18,312 nt of DNA from an uncultured Clostridium sp. Lineage in GTDB: Bacteria > Bacillota > Clostridia > Clostridiales > Clostridiaceae. This document shows, piece after piece, positions 8,415 to 16,043 of this stretch (position 1 is the first letter of the stretch; each line of letters opens with the position of its first letter). The stretch covers positions 1 to 18,312 of the forward strand of contig NZ_CALEVF010000059.1 in assembly GCF_937920395.1 (NCBI RefSeq), given 5' to 3'. The notes below the pieces were generated by a model that saw nothing but the letters and a program-made list of their open reading frames with translations, did not search any database and was not told the origin of the DNA. Made by a program: the position numbers and the translations under genes.

Positions 8415-10094
8415 ACAACTAAAATTCTCATGGCAGTACAATTCTTTTTTACAGTAGTTATTGGGTTATATTTTTTTAATGCATTAAAAGCTCAAAAAAG
8501 TGGTAAGGGGGTCGCTACAAAGGAAAACAGAAAAGAAATGGAAAATTTAAGAAAAATGAAAAGTATAAGTCTTACTGAACCACTTACGGAAAAAAGTAGA
8601 CCAACAACATTTGAAGAGGTTATAGGTCAAGAAGAAGGGATAAAGGCATTACAGGCAGCAATATGTGGCCCAAATCCTCAACATGTCATAATTTATGGTC
8701 CGCCTGGAATAGGAAAAACTGCAGCAGCTAGATTAGTGCTTGCAGATGCTAAAAAAAGAGCAAGATCTCCATTTAAGGAAGGTTCGAAGTTTATAGAAAT
8801 AGATGGGACTACTGTTAGGTTTGATGAAAGAGGTATAGCGGATCCACTTATAGGGTCTGTTCATGATCCTATATATCAAGGAGCAGGGCCACTCGGAGTA
8901 GCTGGAGTACCTCAACCAAAGCCTGGCGCAGTTACAAAGGCACATGGTGGTATCCTATTTATTGATGAAATCGGTGAGTTACATCCTATAGAAATGAATA
9001 AACTTCTTAAAGTATTAGAAGATAGAAAAGTCTTTTTAGATAGTGCTTATTATAATGAAGAGGATCCTAATATGCCGCTTTATATTAAGGAAGTATTTGA
9101 TGAAGGATTACCAGCTGACTTTAGGTTAATTGGTGCAACTACACGTAATCCAGAAGAAATAATGCCTGCGATAAGATCAAGGTGTATAGAAATCTTTTTT
9201 AGAGCGTTATTACCTGAAGAATTACAGCAAATTGCAAAAAATTCAATAAGCAAAATGAATCTTAAAATTTGCGATAAGGCACTGGAACTTGTAGGTAAAT
9301 ACTCAAGCAATGGCCGAGATACTGTTAATTTAATTCAATTAGCTTGTGGAATGGCAATTAATGATGAAAGAGATGAGGTAAGTATTGAAGATATTGAGTG
9401 GGTTATAGAGAATGGTCAATATTCTCCTAGGCTTGAGTCTAGGATATCGGATAAACCACAAATTGGTTATGTAAATGGACTTGCAGTTTATGGTGCTAAT
9501 ATAGGTGCTGTAATGGAAATTGAAGCTAGCGCCAAAAGGGTAAAACTTAGGAAAGGTATTCTAAAAATTACGGGAATTATTGAAGAAGAGGAAATAAGCA
9601 CTAGTAATAAAAAACTACGACGAAAAAGCACTGCAAGATCTTCAGTAGAAAATGTGGTTACAGTACTTGAAAAATATTTTAACATAGATTGTGATGATTA
9701 TGATATTCATGTTAACTTTCCAGGTGGATCACCAGTGGATGGACCATCAGCAGGAGTAAGTATAACAACTGCAATGTACAGTGCAATAAAGGGTATACCT
9801 GTTGACAATATGGTTGCAATGACAGGTGAAATATCAATACATGGCAATGTATTGCCAATAGGTGGTGTAAATGCTAAAATTGCTGCTGCTAAAAAAGCAG
9901 GAGCAACAAAAGTAATTATTCCAAGGGATAACTTTCAAGATAGTTTTAATGCTATAGAAAATGTTAAAATCATACCAGTTAATAATATTAGTGAGGTAAT
10001 CAAAGAAGCATTACTTAATGGGTTACCTAAAAATATTAAAACTACATTTGATCCAGAGGTAGATGTTATTGCTGCAGAGTCATTAAAAATTTAG
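8412..10094 (+). CDS. lonB: Membrane-anchored ATP-dependent protease LonB
   Basis: LonB is a AAA+ serine protease that lacks the large substrate-binding N-domain of Lon. This 560-residue protein has an N-terminal hydrophobic helix (about residues 5-25), Walker A GPPGIGKT at 96-103 and Walker B ILFIDE at 181-186. The C-terminal Lon protease domain carries catalytic S446 in DGPSAG and K489 in NAKIAAAKK. In Bacillus subtilis lonB is made in the forespore under sigma-F; I could not find a convincing sigma-F or sigma-A promoter here. The start at 8412 keeps the membrane helix and agrees with relatives of the family, but its Shine-Dalgarno sequence is distant (see the split site). The gene is bracketed by terminators on both sides, so it is a separate unit between clpX and lon. 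Confidence 0.95.
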   Translation: MTTKILMAVQFFFTVVIGLYFFNALKAQKSGKGVATKENRKEMENLRKMKSISLTEPLTEKSRPTTFEEVIGQEEGIKALQAAICGPNPQHVIIYGPPGIGKTAAARLVLADAKKRARSPFKEGSKFIEIDGTTVRFDERGIADPLIGSVHDPIYQGAGPLGVAGVPQPKPGAVTKAHGGILFIDEIGELHPIEMNKLLKVLEDRKVFLDSAYYNEEDPNMPLYIKEVFDEGLPADFRLIGATTRNPEEIMPAIRSRCIEIFFRALLPEELQQIAKNSISKMNLKICDKALELVGKYSSNGRDTVNLIQLACGMAINDERDEVSIEDIEWVIENGQYSPRLESRISDKPQIGYVNGLAVYGANIGAVMEIEASAKRVKLRKGILKITGIIEEEEISTSNKKLRRKSTARSSVENVVTVLEKYFNIDCDDYDIHVNFPGGSPVDGPSAGVSITTAMYSAIKGIPVDNMVAMTGEISIHGNVLPIGGVNAKIAAAKKAGATKVIIPRDNFQDSFNAIENVKIIPVNNISEVIKEALLNGLPKNIKTTFDPEVDVIAAESLKI

Positions 10095-10108
10095 CTTGTT
10101 ATTTTCTT

Positions 10109-10155
10109 AAAAAAGGTAATCCATCTTTAATTATAATGGATTACCTTTTTTATTT
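10109..10155 (+). terminator. Intrinsic terminator after lonB
   Basis: A perfect 16-bp stem pairs 10109-10124 with 10136-10151 around an 11-base loop. The core is GGTAATCCAT and the descending arm ends in six T residues. Confidence 0.9.
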
Positions 10156-10169
10156 TAAAATATGTAGTA

Positions 10170-10198
10170 TTGAAAAATAATAATATTTTAGGTATACT
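10170..10198 (+). promoter_or_regulatory. Candidate sigma-A promoter for lon-engB
   Basis: TTGAAA (10170-10175) and TATACT (10193-10198) are separated by exactly 17 bases, each matching consensus at 5 of 6 positions. Transcription would start near 10205, giving a leader of about 125 nt. No CIRCE or CtsR-type operator is evident nearby. Confidence 0.7.
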
Positions 10199-10330
10199 AT
10201 AGTAGTGGTGTTATATAAATATACGATTAACAAGTATTCATAGTTTAAGATATCGAGTAAATATAAAATTAAAATAATAATTTCATATTTATAAATGACG
10301 ATTAATATAATATAGAAAAGAGGGAGAAAA

Positions 10331-12688
10331 ATGGATAAAATGACAAAACTTCTTCCGTTAATTCCGCTAAGAGGTATGAATATATTTCCATATATGGTAT
10401 TGCATTTTGATGTTGGTAGAGATAAATCTATACTTGCATTAGAAGAAGCTATGCTAAATAATCAAGAAATTTTTCTGGTCTCACAGAAAGTATCAAAAAT
10501 TGAAGAACCAGAAGAAAAGGATATATATGAGATTGGTACTATTTGTAACGTTAAACAAATATTAAAGTTACCAGGAGATACGATTAGAGTGCTAGTTGAG
10601 GGAATACAAAGAGGAAAAATTTCAGAGTATAAAGAAAAGGAACCTTTTGTACGTGTTGAAGTAGAGCTTATTTATGATGAAAAAAACGCAGATGATAAAA
10701 AATGCAAGGCATATATTAAAATGATAGATAAAGCTTTTGAAGAATATATAAATTTATCGGTTAATAGTTTTCCAGATGCGTTATTCGGTTTAGAAGAAAC
10801 AGAAGAACCAGGAAGATATTGCGATATTGTAAGCTCTTATTTAATATTAAAACCACAAATAAAACAAGAATTGCTTGAAATATTAGATGTTACTAAAAGG
10901 CTTGAAAAATTGTTATTGATATTAAAGAATGAGCTTGAAGTATTAAAAATAGAAAAGAAGATTGGAACCAAGGTTAAAGGTAAAATTGATAAAATTCAAA
11001 AAGAATATTATCTAAGGGAACAAATGAAAGCTATACAAGAGGAACTCGGAGAAGATGATGAAAATAAAAAAGAAGTTATTGAGTATGAAAATAAAATAAA
11101 AAAAGCAAAACTTCCTAAAGATCCAAAAGAAAAAGCAAATTATGAGCTAAGTAAATTAAAAAGTTCAGGCAATTATTCTGCTGAGAGTGGGGTATCAAAG
11201 TCCTATCTAGATTGGATATTGGCTCTACCTTGGAATAAATCAACTAAAGATAACATTGACATAAGTAAGGCTAGAGAAGTTTTTGATCAAGAACATTATG
11301 GGCTTGAAGAGGTTAAAGAAAGAATAATAGAATATTTAGCAGTTAAAAAAATTAGCAAGACACTTAAGGGACCTATACTTTGTTTGGTAGGGCCACCAGG
11401 AGTTGGTAAAACATCTATAGCAAAGTCTGTTGCAAATGCATTAAATAGAAATTTTGTTAGAATGTCACTTGGTGGAGTAAAAGATGAGGCTGAAATACGG
11501 GGACATAGAAAAACTTACGTGGGAGCAATTCCAGGTAGAATTATATATGCTATGAAACAAGCCGGATCAAAGAATCCATTATTCCTATTAGATGAAATTG
11601 ACAAGATGAGTGGCGATATCAAAGGTGATCCTGCAGATGCTCTTTTAGAAGTATTGGATAGTGAGCAAAATGCAAGTTTTAGGGATCATTACTTAGAATT
11701 AGATTTTGATTTATCGAAAGTCTTATTCATAACTACTGCAAATAAATTGGATACTATTCCAAGACCTCTACTCGATAGAATGGAAGTTATTGAGGTATCA
11801 GGATATACTTCAGAGGAAAAATTCCATATTGCAAAAAATCATCTTATTCCAAAGATGTTAAAAGAGCATAATATGGATGATGGTAGAATAGCATTTTCAG
11901 ACAATGCAATAACTTGTATAATCGAAAACTATACAAGGGAGTCAGGGGTTAGAAGTCTTGAAAGACAAATTGCTTCAGTAATTAGGAAAGCAATAACAGA
12001 AATGGTGGAGAAAAATAAAAAAAATGTTAATGTTTCAGCATCTCATGTTAAAAGATATTTAGGTGCTGTTATATATACTTATGATAAAGCAGACACTGAA
12101 GATAAAGTAGGTGTAGTAACTGGACTAGCATGGACTGAAGTTGGTGGGGTTACATTACCAGTTGAGGCCAGTGCTATGGAGGGAACTGGTAAGCTAGAAC
12201 TTACGGGTCAACTAGGGGACGTTATGAAAGAATCTGCTAAAGCTGGATATAGTTATGTTAGGGCTAATGCACATAAGTATAATATTGATAAAGACTTTTA
12301 TAAAAACATAGATATTCATATTCATGTTCCGGAGGGGTCAGTACCTAAGGATGGACCATCAGCCGGTGTAACTATGATAACTGCAATGGTGTCTGCATTA
12401 ACTAATAGAAAAGTAAGACATAATATAGCTATGACTGGTGAGATTACGCTTACAGGTAGAGTTTTACCTATTGGAAGCCTTAAGGAGAAATCATTAGCTG
12501 CATATAGAGCAGGTATTGATACAATTATAATTCCCTGTGAGAATGAAAAAGATACAGAAAAGATACCAAAGAGTATTAAGGACAAACTAAAATTTATATT
12601 TGTAAGTAAAGTAGAAAATGTACTTGAACATGCATTGCTTGAAAATACATTAAATGGAGAGATAAATAATGGAGATAAAACAATCTGA
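10331..12688 (+). CDS. lon: ATP-dependent protease Lon (LonA)
   Basis: Lon is a soluble hexameric AAA+ protease that degrades misfolded and short-lived regulatory proteins. The 785-residue length is usual. The N-terminal substrate-binding domain (about 1-200) opens with [15 protein letters not shown] coiled, charged linker is followed by Walker A GPPGVGKT at 354-361 and Walker B FLLDEIDK. The protease domain carries the Ser-Lys dyad S677 in DGPSAG and K720 in GSLKEKS. The ATG at 10331 follows AGAGGGAG. The last 20 bases overlap the start of engB in another frame, so the genes share a transcript and are likely translationally coupled. All catalytic residues are present. Confidence 0.97.
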   Translation: MDKMTKLLPLIPLRGMNIFPYMVLHFDVGRDKSILALEEAMLNNQEIFLVSQKVSKIEEPEEKDIYEIGTICNVKQILKLPGDTIRVLVEGIQRGKISEYKEKEPFVRVEVELIYDEKNADDKKCKAYIKMIDKAFEEYINLSVNSFPDALFGLEETEEPGRYCDIVSSYLILKPQIKQELLEILDVTKRLEKLLLILKNELEVLKIEKKIGTKVKGKIDKIQKEYYLREQMKAIQEELGEDDENKKEVIEYENKIKKAKLPKDPKEKANYELSKLKSSGNYSAESGVSKSYLDWILALPWNKSTKDNIDISKAREVFDQEHYGLEEVKERIIEYLAVKKISKTLKGPILCLVGPPGVGKTSIAKSVANALNRNFVRMSLGGVKDEAEIRGHRKTYVGAIPGRIIYAMKQAGSKNPLFLLDEIDKMSGDIKGDPADALLEVLDSEQNASFRDHYLELDFDLSKVLFITTANKLDTIPRPLLDRMEVIEVSGYTSEEKFHIAKNHLIPKMLKEHNMDDGRIAFSDNAITCIIENYTRESGVRSLERQIASVIRKAITEMVEKNKKNVNVSASHVKRYLGAVIYTYDKADTEDKVGVVTGLAWTEVGGVTLPVEASAMEGTGKLELTGQLGDVMKESAKAGYSYVRANAHKYNIDKDFYKNIDIHIHVPEGSVPKDGPSAGVTMITAMVSALTNRKVRHNIAMTGEITLTGRVLPIGSLKEKSLAAYRAGIDTIIIPCENEKDTEKIPKSIKDKLKFIFVSKVENVLEHALLENTLNGEINNGDKTI

Positions 12689-13292
12689 ATTTATAATATC
12701 AGCAGTAAAACCTGCTCAATATCCAACAGATAATAGAGTGGAATATGCTTTTGTTGGAAGATCAAATGTAGGTAAATCCTCTTTGATAAATACTATAACA
12801 AATAGAAGAAAGCTAGTTAAAGTTAGTGGAACACCTGGTAAAACTAGACTTATAAATTTCTTTTTAATAAACGATAGTTTTTATTTTGTTGATTTACCAG
12901 GCTACGGATATGCAAAAGTATCCAAAACTGAACAAGCTAAATGGGGGAAAATGATGGAGGACTATTTAGTTCGTAGGCCTCAACTACAAAAGGTAGCATT
13001 ACTCGTTGATTGTAGACGTAAGCCAACTAAAGATGACCTTTTAATGTATGGATGGATTAAACATTTTGGATATGAAGTTGTAATTGTTGCAACCAAAAAA
13101 GATAAATTAAATAGAGCAGAACTTGTAAAAAACAATAAATTAATAAGGGAAACTTTAGAATTAGATCCAAGTGAGGAGATTATAAATATCTCATCACTTA
13201 AAAAAATAGGAGTAAAAGAACTTTTAGGAAATATGTTTAACGATAATGAAGAAGGAGATCCACTAACTTCAAATGGAAACCCAATATTATAA
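12669..13292 (+). CDS. engB: Ribosome-biogenesis GTPase EngB/YsxC
   Basis: EngB (YsxC in Bacillus, YihA in E. coli) is an essential Ras-like GTPase needed for assembly of the large ribosomal subunit. The 207-residue protein shows the G-motifs in order: G1 GRSNVGKS at 30-37, G3 DLPG at 75-78 within [13 protein letters not shown]4 TKKD at 142-145 and G5 SSLK at 175-178. Its ATG at 12669 lies inside the 3' end of lon and follows GGAGAG, so its ribosome binding site is coding sequence of lon. The lon-engB order is conserved in Firmicutes. The C-terminus after about residue 190 is polar and variable. Confidence 0.96.
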   Translation: MEIKQSEFIISAVKPAQYPTDNRVEYAFVGRSNVGKSSLINTITNRRKLVKVSGTPGKTRLINFFLINDSFYFVDLPGYGYAKVSKTEQAKWGKMMEDYLVRRPQLQKVALLVDCRRKPTKDDLLMYGWIKHFGYEVVIVATKKDKLNRAELVKNNKLIRETLELDPSEEIINISSLKKIGVKELLGNMFNDNEEGDPLTSNGNPIL

Positions 13293-13296
13293 TAAG

Positions 13297-13366
13297 AAAA
13301 AAATAGACCTACATTACGGTGTGTTAACTAATAATTAGTGCACTTCGTAATGAGGTCTATTTTTTT
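13297..13366 (+). terminator. Large intrinsic terminator after engB
   Basis: A 21-bp stem with one bulged A (13311) pairs 13297-13318 with 13346-13366. It has the core TAGACCT and flanking A and T runs of seven. The 27-base apical region holds smaller inverted repeats (ACTAAT/ATTAGT and GTG/CAC). The symmetrical A and T runs would allow activity on both strands. Confidence 0.88.
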
Positions 13367-13552
13367 CGTTAATATTTTAAACTTTTAGTTCAAGTCATGC
13401 AGCAGAAGGCTATATGGATACATTTTATTTGATAAGTAATTATATAAAAATTTTGTATCAATTTATTTTTATGAGAATAGTATATATTAGAAAACAAAAG
13501 AAAAAGATTTTAAAAATAAATTAAGAAAAGCAATTAAAAGGAGGGTATTTAG

Positions 13553-13963
13553 ATGGATATGAATGACTTATTAAGTGGATTAGCTGATTCCCAAAAGAAT
13601 GGCTCCAATAAAAGCTGCAATTGTAACAACGATGGCGGTGGATGTAATAATGGTGGTGGATTCGGTGGTGGTAGTGGTATTTGGATAATCGTTTTATTAC
13701 TTTTATTCTGTAGCCAAGGTCAAGGACAAGATAATGGTACTGTATGCGGATGTGAGCCTAAACACTGTAAGGAACTTTGCAGATGTGGTGGATCAAATAA
13801 CAATGGATTATTTGGTTTAGGTGGAATTGGCGGCGGATGTGGTGGCGGCAGTGGCATTTGGATAATAATTTTAATTCTTTTATTGGTATGTAGTGGCAAT
13901 GGGAAAAATAACAAGGGATGTACAAACAATATTATTAACCTAGATAGCTGCGATGAAGATTAA
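13553..13963 (+). CDS. Cys/Gly-rich protein with two repeated hydrophobic segments
   Basis: This 136-residue protein has 13 cysteines and long Gly/Asn stretches. It contains an internal duplication: GGGSGIWIIVLLLLFC at 38-53 and a near-copy, GGGSGIWIIILILLLVC, at 97-113. Each is a glycine-led hydrophobic segment ending in Cys, and between them lies a cluster of cysteines (C65, C67, C72, C76, C78). The style resembles small sporulation-associated proteins of Bacillus (YjcZ type) and Cys-rich clostridial proteins sometimes labelled chorion-like, but I claim no homology beyond composition and pattern. The ATG at 13553 follows a very strong AAAAGGAGGG (13536-13545), so translation is probably high. 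It heads a run of three low-complexity genes on the same strand. A spore-surface or membrane structural role is inferred. Confidence 0.8.
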   Translation: MDMNDLLSGLADSQKNGSNKSCNCNNDGGGCNNGGGFGGGSGIWIIVLLLLFCSQGQGQDNGTVCGCEPKHCKELCRCGGSNNNGLFGLGGIGGGCGGGSGIWIIILILLLVCSGNGKNNKGCTNNIINLDSCDED

Positions 13964-14084
13964 CTATGAAAATTAATCATAAGTGAAAAATAGATATTAA
14001 GTAAACTATAGATGAATTATATGTTCTTAACTTTAGCCGAAATATGTAACACATTAAAATTTGGCCCAGAAAGGGGAGTTTTAT

Positions 14085-14309
14085 ATGTCTAAAAAAAGAT
14101 GTTGTGGAAATGTAGCTGTTGCACCTGTAGTAAGCCCAGTAGGAAATCTATGCACGAATCCGATTTGTGCGATAATATTATTAATTATACTTCAAAGAAC
14201 GTGTCTACTTGAAAACAAGAATGCATTTTTATTAATATTGTTATTCCTAGGATTTTGTTTCTGTAAAGGTGGATATGGCGGAAATGCAGTGAAAAGCTGC
14301 GGATGCTAA
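14085..14309 (+). CDS. Small Cys-rich hydrophobic protein
   Basis: A 74-residue protein with nine cysteines, including an N-terminal CC pair (C6-C7), CFC at 58-60 and a final CGC. It has two hydrophobic segments (about 28-38 and 48-60) and the Gly-rich tail GGYGG. The ATG at 14085 is selected because AAAGGGGAG (14070-14078) precedes it by six bases; an in-frame TTG at 14061 has no such site. Its composition is like that of the preceding gene, suggesting a shared function, probably at a membrane or spore surface. I do not recognise the family. Confidence 0.75.
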   Translation: MSKKRCCGNVAVAPVVSPVGNLCTNPICAIILLIILQRTCLLENKNAFLLILLFLGFCFCKGGYGGNAVKSCGC

Positions 14310-14322
14310 TTTAATAAAATAA

Positions 14323-14344
14323 GGGAGAGCTTAAATGCTCTCCT
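14323..14344 (+). terminator. Hairpin between the Cys-rich and Asn-rich genes
   Basis: GGAGAGC (14324-14330) pairs with GCTCTCC (14337-14343) around the loop TTAAAT, with a possible extra G-T pair outside. The T-tract that follows is weak (TATTTAT) and the next ribosome binding site begins about ten bases later. It may be a weak terminator or a transcript-stabilising hairpin. Confidence 0.45.
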
Positions 14345-14366
14345 ATTTATAAATGAGGTGATTAAT

Positions 14367-15299
14367 ATGTCAAAACACCATAAGCGTGATAGAAATAATA
14401 TGGACAACAACAACAACAACATGAATAACAACAACAATAATAATGGTGGCAATGGTAATAACGGTAACAGCAATAATAACAATAATAGCGATGGTAATAG
14501 CAATAATCAGAATAACAATGTTAATAATAATCCACTAGCACAAATGTTTAATGGAAATGGTGCAAGTCCTTTGGTTGGATTAATATCTAGCTTTTTAGGA
14601 GGAAATGGTACTGGAAACAGTAGCGGTGGTAATATGGTTGAAAGTTTACTCTCTGGTTTAGGGGGTAACAGTAATATGTTAGGTAATTTATTAGGTGGGT
14701 TAGGTGGACAGGACAATAACATGTTAGGTAATTTACTGGGCAATTTAGGAGGACAAGATAATATTTTAGGTAATCTTATGAATAGTTTAGGTGGTAATAG
14801 TAATAATGTGCAAGGAAACTCAAATAACGGTTCTAATTCAGGTAATGTAAAATCCACACCCAATGTTGTGAAAAACAATAAAAACAATAATGGTAATAAT
14901 AATAAAGTTAATGTGAATAATGATGATGAAAATAATGATACAGAAAGTCAAAATGAAAACAATCAGGACAATGTTTTTTCAAATATATTTTCAGGTATGG
15001 GTAGTATAGATTTAAGTCAAATTTCGAATATGTTAGCTGGTATAGATTTAAATAATTTAGATTTAAATAATTCGGATTTTACTGATATGATGAATTCCAT
15101 ATCTAATAATGATTCTTTTGAGAATAATGATGTTGAATTTAAACATACAAGTCCTAAGGGAAATACACATAGTATTTTAGAAGAACTTGAAGATGAAGAT
15201 AAGGGGCAACTTATATATATATTAGCTCATTTAGTAGATGAGCAAAAACTTGGAATGCTAAATAGAATTGTAGAAGAAAATTCTAACTTAAAACATTAA
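14367..15299 (+). CDS. Asn-rich low-complexity protein with internal LGNLLGxLGG repeats
   Basis: A 310-residue protein I cannot assign to a family. Residues 1-10 are basic (MSKHHKRDR). Residues 10-55 are almost entirely Asn with some Gly and Ser, a prion-like composition. Residues 90-147 hold four 14-15-residue repeats of the form MLGNLLGGLGGQDN. A second Asn-rich linker spans about 148-200, then leucine/aspartate-rich segments (about 207-245). A charged, probably helical C-terminus (about 270-310) contains LEELEDEDKGQLIYILAHLV. The GAGGTGA at 14355-14361 supports the ATG at 14367 over an upstream GTG at 14358. There is no signal peptide or membrane helix. A structural, self-assembling or spore-coat role is inferred from composition and from the two Cys-rich genes upstream. 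Confidence 0.85.
   Translation: MSKHHKRDRNNMDNNNNNMNNNNNNNGGNGNNGNSNNNNNSDGNSNNQNNNVNNNPLAQMFNGNGASPLVGLISSFLGGNGTGNSSGGNMVESLLSGLGGNSNMLGNLLGGLGGQDNNMLGNLLGNLGGQDNILGNLMNSLGGNSNNVQGNSNNGSNSGNVKSTPNVVKNNKNNNGNNNKVNVNNDDENNDTESQNENNQDNVFSNIFSGMGSIDLSQISNMLAGIDLNNLDLNNSDFTDMMNSISNNDSFENNDVEFKHTSPKGNTHSILEELEDEDKGQLIYILAHLVDEQKLGMLNRIVEENSNLKH
14634..14807 (+). repeat. Four tandem 42-45-base coding repeats
   Basis: Within the Asn-rich gene, four in-frame units begin at 14634, 14676, 14721 and 14763. They encode variants of MLGNLLGGLGGQDN. The two central units are most alike at DNA level, with TTAGGTAATTTA shared, which suggests tandem duplication. Such units can change in number by slippage or recombination. 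Confidence 0.8.
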
Positions 15300-15320
15300 G
15301 AGTATAAAACAGAAACTGAT

Positions 15321-15359
15321 AAGAGAAACACATAAATTTAAAATCTATGTGCTTCTCTT
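15321..15359. terminator. Shared terminator between convergent genes
   Basis: Arms 15321-15334 and 15346-15359 form a 14-position stem with one A-C mismatch around an 11-base loop. The plus side runs into TTTTGTTT. It lies between the converging ends of the Asn-rich gene and the bactofilin gene, and could end transcription from either side, better on the plus strand. Confidence 0.75.
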
Positions 15360-15371
15360 TTGTTTGAATTT

Positions 15372-15749
15372 TTATAAATTATCATTGTTGTCATCAGGTT
15401 GTTCATAACTTATCATTGTACATTTACCATCAAGGATTCCACCCTCAGAGATCATTAATTTTTTTACCGAAATATCCCCTTGGACTTTGCCACAAGTTTC
15501 TATGGTTAAGGTGTTTTTACAAGAGACATTTCCATTCATAATTCCATTTATATTAGCATTATTACAGGTTATATCGCCGTTTATGTTTCCTGATTCACCT
15601 AATATTACGTTGTCTTCACAAGTTAAGTTTCCATCAATAGAACCATCTATTTTAATAAGACCATTTCCATTTAATGAACCAATTATAGAACATTGCTGGC
15701 CAATTAAAGTTTCAATTCTATTTTCGTTTTTTTCTTTATTAATAAACAT
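15372..15749 (-). CDS. Bactofilin-family (polymer-forming) protein
   Basis: Bactofilins are small cytoskeletal proteins that polymerise without nucleotides through a right-handed beta-helix. This 125-residue protein has a short charged N-terminus, then a core from about residue 15 to 110 with regularly spaced glycines and hydrophobic residues. The turns IDGSIDGNL, INGDITC, MNGNVSC and VQGDISV are typical of the fold. The ATG at 15747-15749 is chosen because GGAGG lies just upstream; an in-frame TTG at 15762-15764 would include the Shine-Dalgarno sequence in the coding region. Several cysteines (for example in SCKN and ETCG) are unusual for an otherwise simple helix. It converges on the Asn-rich gene. 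Its role (shape, division or spore morphogenesis) cannot be decided here. Confidence 0.9.
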   Translation of the reverse strand: MFINKEKNENRIETLIGQQCSIIGSLNGNGLIKIDGSIDGNLTCEDNVILGESGNINGDITCNNANINGIMNGNVSCKNTLTIETCGKVQGDISVKKLMISEGGILDGKCTMISYEQPDDNNDNL

Positions 15750-15803
15750 ATAAGATTCCTCCAATTTATATTAAATTATGTTTTAAATTAATTATCTATG
15801 CGC

Positions 15804-15847
15804 ACAATAACTTTATTGTAGAATAGCTTTATATAAAGATTTATCAA
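15804..15847 (-). promoter_or_regulatory. Candidate bactofilin promoter with palindromic operator
   Basis: On the minus strand TTGATA (15847-15842) and TATTCT (15825-15820) are separated by 16 bases, matching consensus at 5 and 4 of 6 positions. Immediately downstream, at the predicted start, is a perfect palindrome: ACAATAA (15804-15810), CT, TTATTGT (15813-15819). That position suits a repressor, but I do not recognise the regulator. Confidence 0.4.
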
Positions 15848-15903
15848 TTTGTCATTTATAATGAATAAAATTAAGTGAAAAGGTTAATATTATAAATGTA
15901 ATC

Positions 15904-15997
15904 GGAGTTTAAATCTCCATTTGCATAAAATAAAATATTTTATGCGTAACCCCCCATCCCCCCTTGGGACCGGTAATACGGTCCCATTTGTAATTTT
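15904..15997 (+). ncRNA. Candidate small RNA or structured element with C6 tracts
   Basis: Three hairpins follow one another: GGAG/CTCC (15904-15918); a perfect 10-bp stem GCATAAAATA/TATTTTATGC (15923-15945); and a GC-rich 8-bp stem TGGGACCG/CGGTCCCA (15965-15986) followed by TTTGTAATTTT. Between the last two lies CCCCCCATCCCCCC (15950-15963), unpaired in this model. On the plus strand the last hairpin looks like an intrinsic terminator; on the minus strand it lacks a U-tract. A TATAAA at 15891-15896 could be a -10 box, but the -35 region is poor. The rest of the 15750-16043 gap is AT-rich, with only a 6-bp hairpin at 16016-16030. The RNA is inferred. Confidence 0.35.
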
Positions 15998-16043
15998 ATA
16001 AATGATATTAACATTTTACATATAATGTAATAAACTTATGTCT

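Noticed and set aside
13297..13366. Large hairpin after engB as a miniature transposable element
   Set aside because: It has no target-site duplication and no second copy in the window, and the A/T runs fit a terminator better.
14012..14092. 26-codon ORF overlapping the start of the small Cys-rich gene
   Set aside because: No ribosome binding site precedes it and its product has no recognisable feature; it is probably chance.
14400..14520. Minus-strand leucine-rich ORF opposite the Asn-rich gene
   Set aside because: It is a reading-frame shadow of the AAC/AAT codon runs, lacks a ribosome binding site and has no domain.
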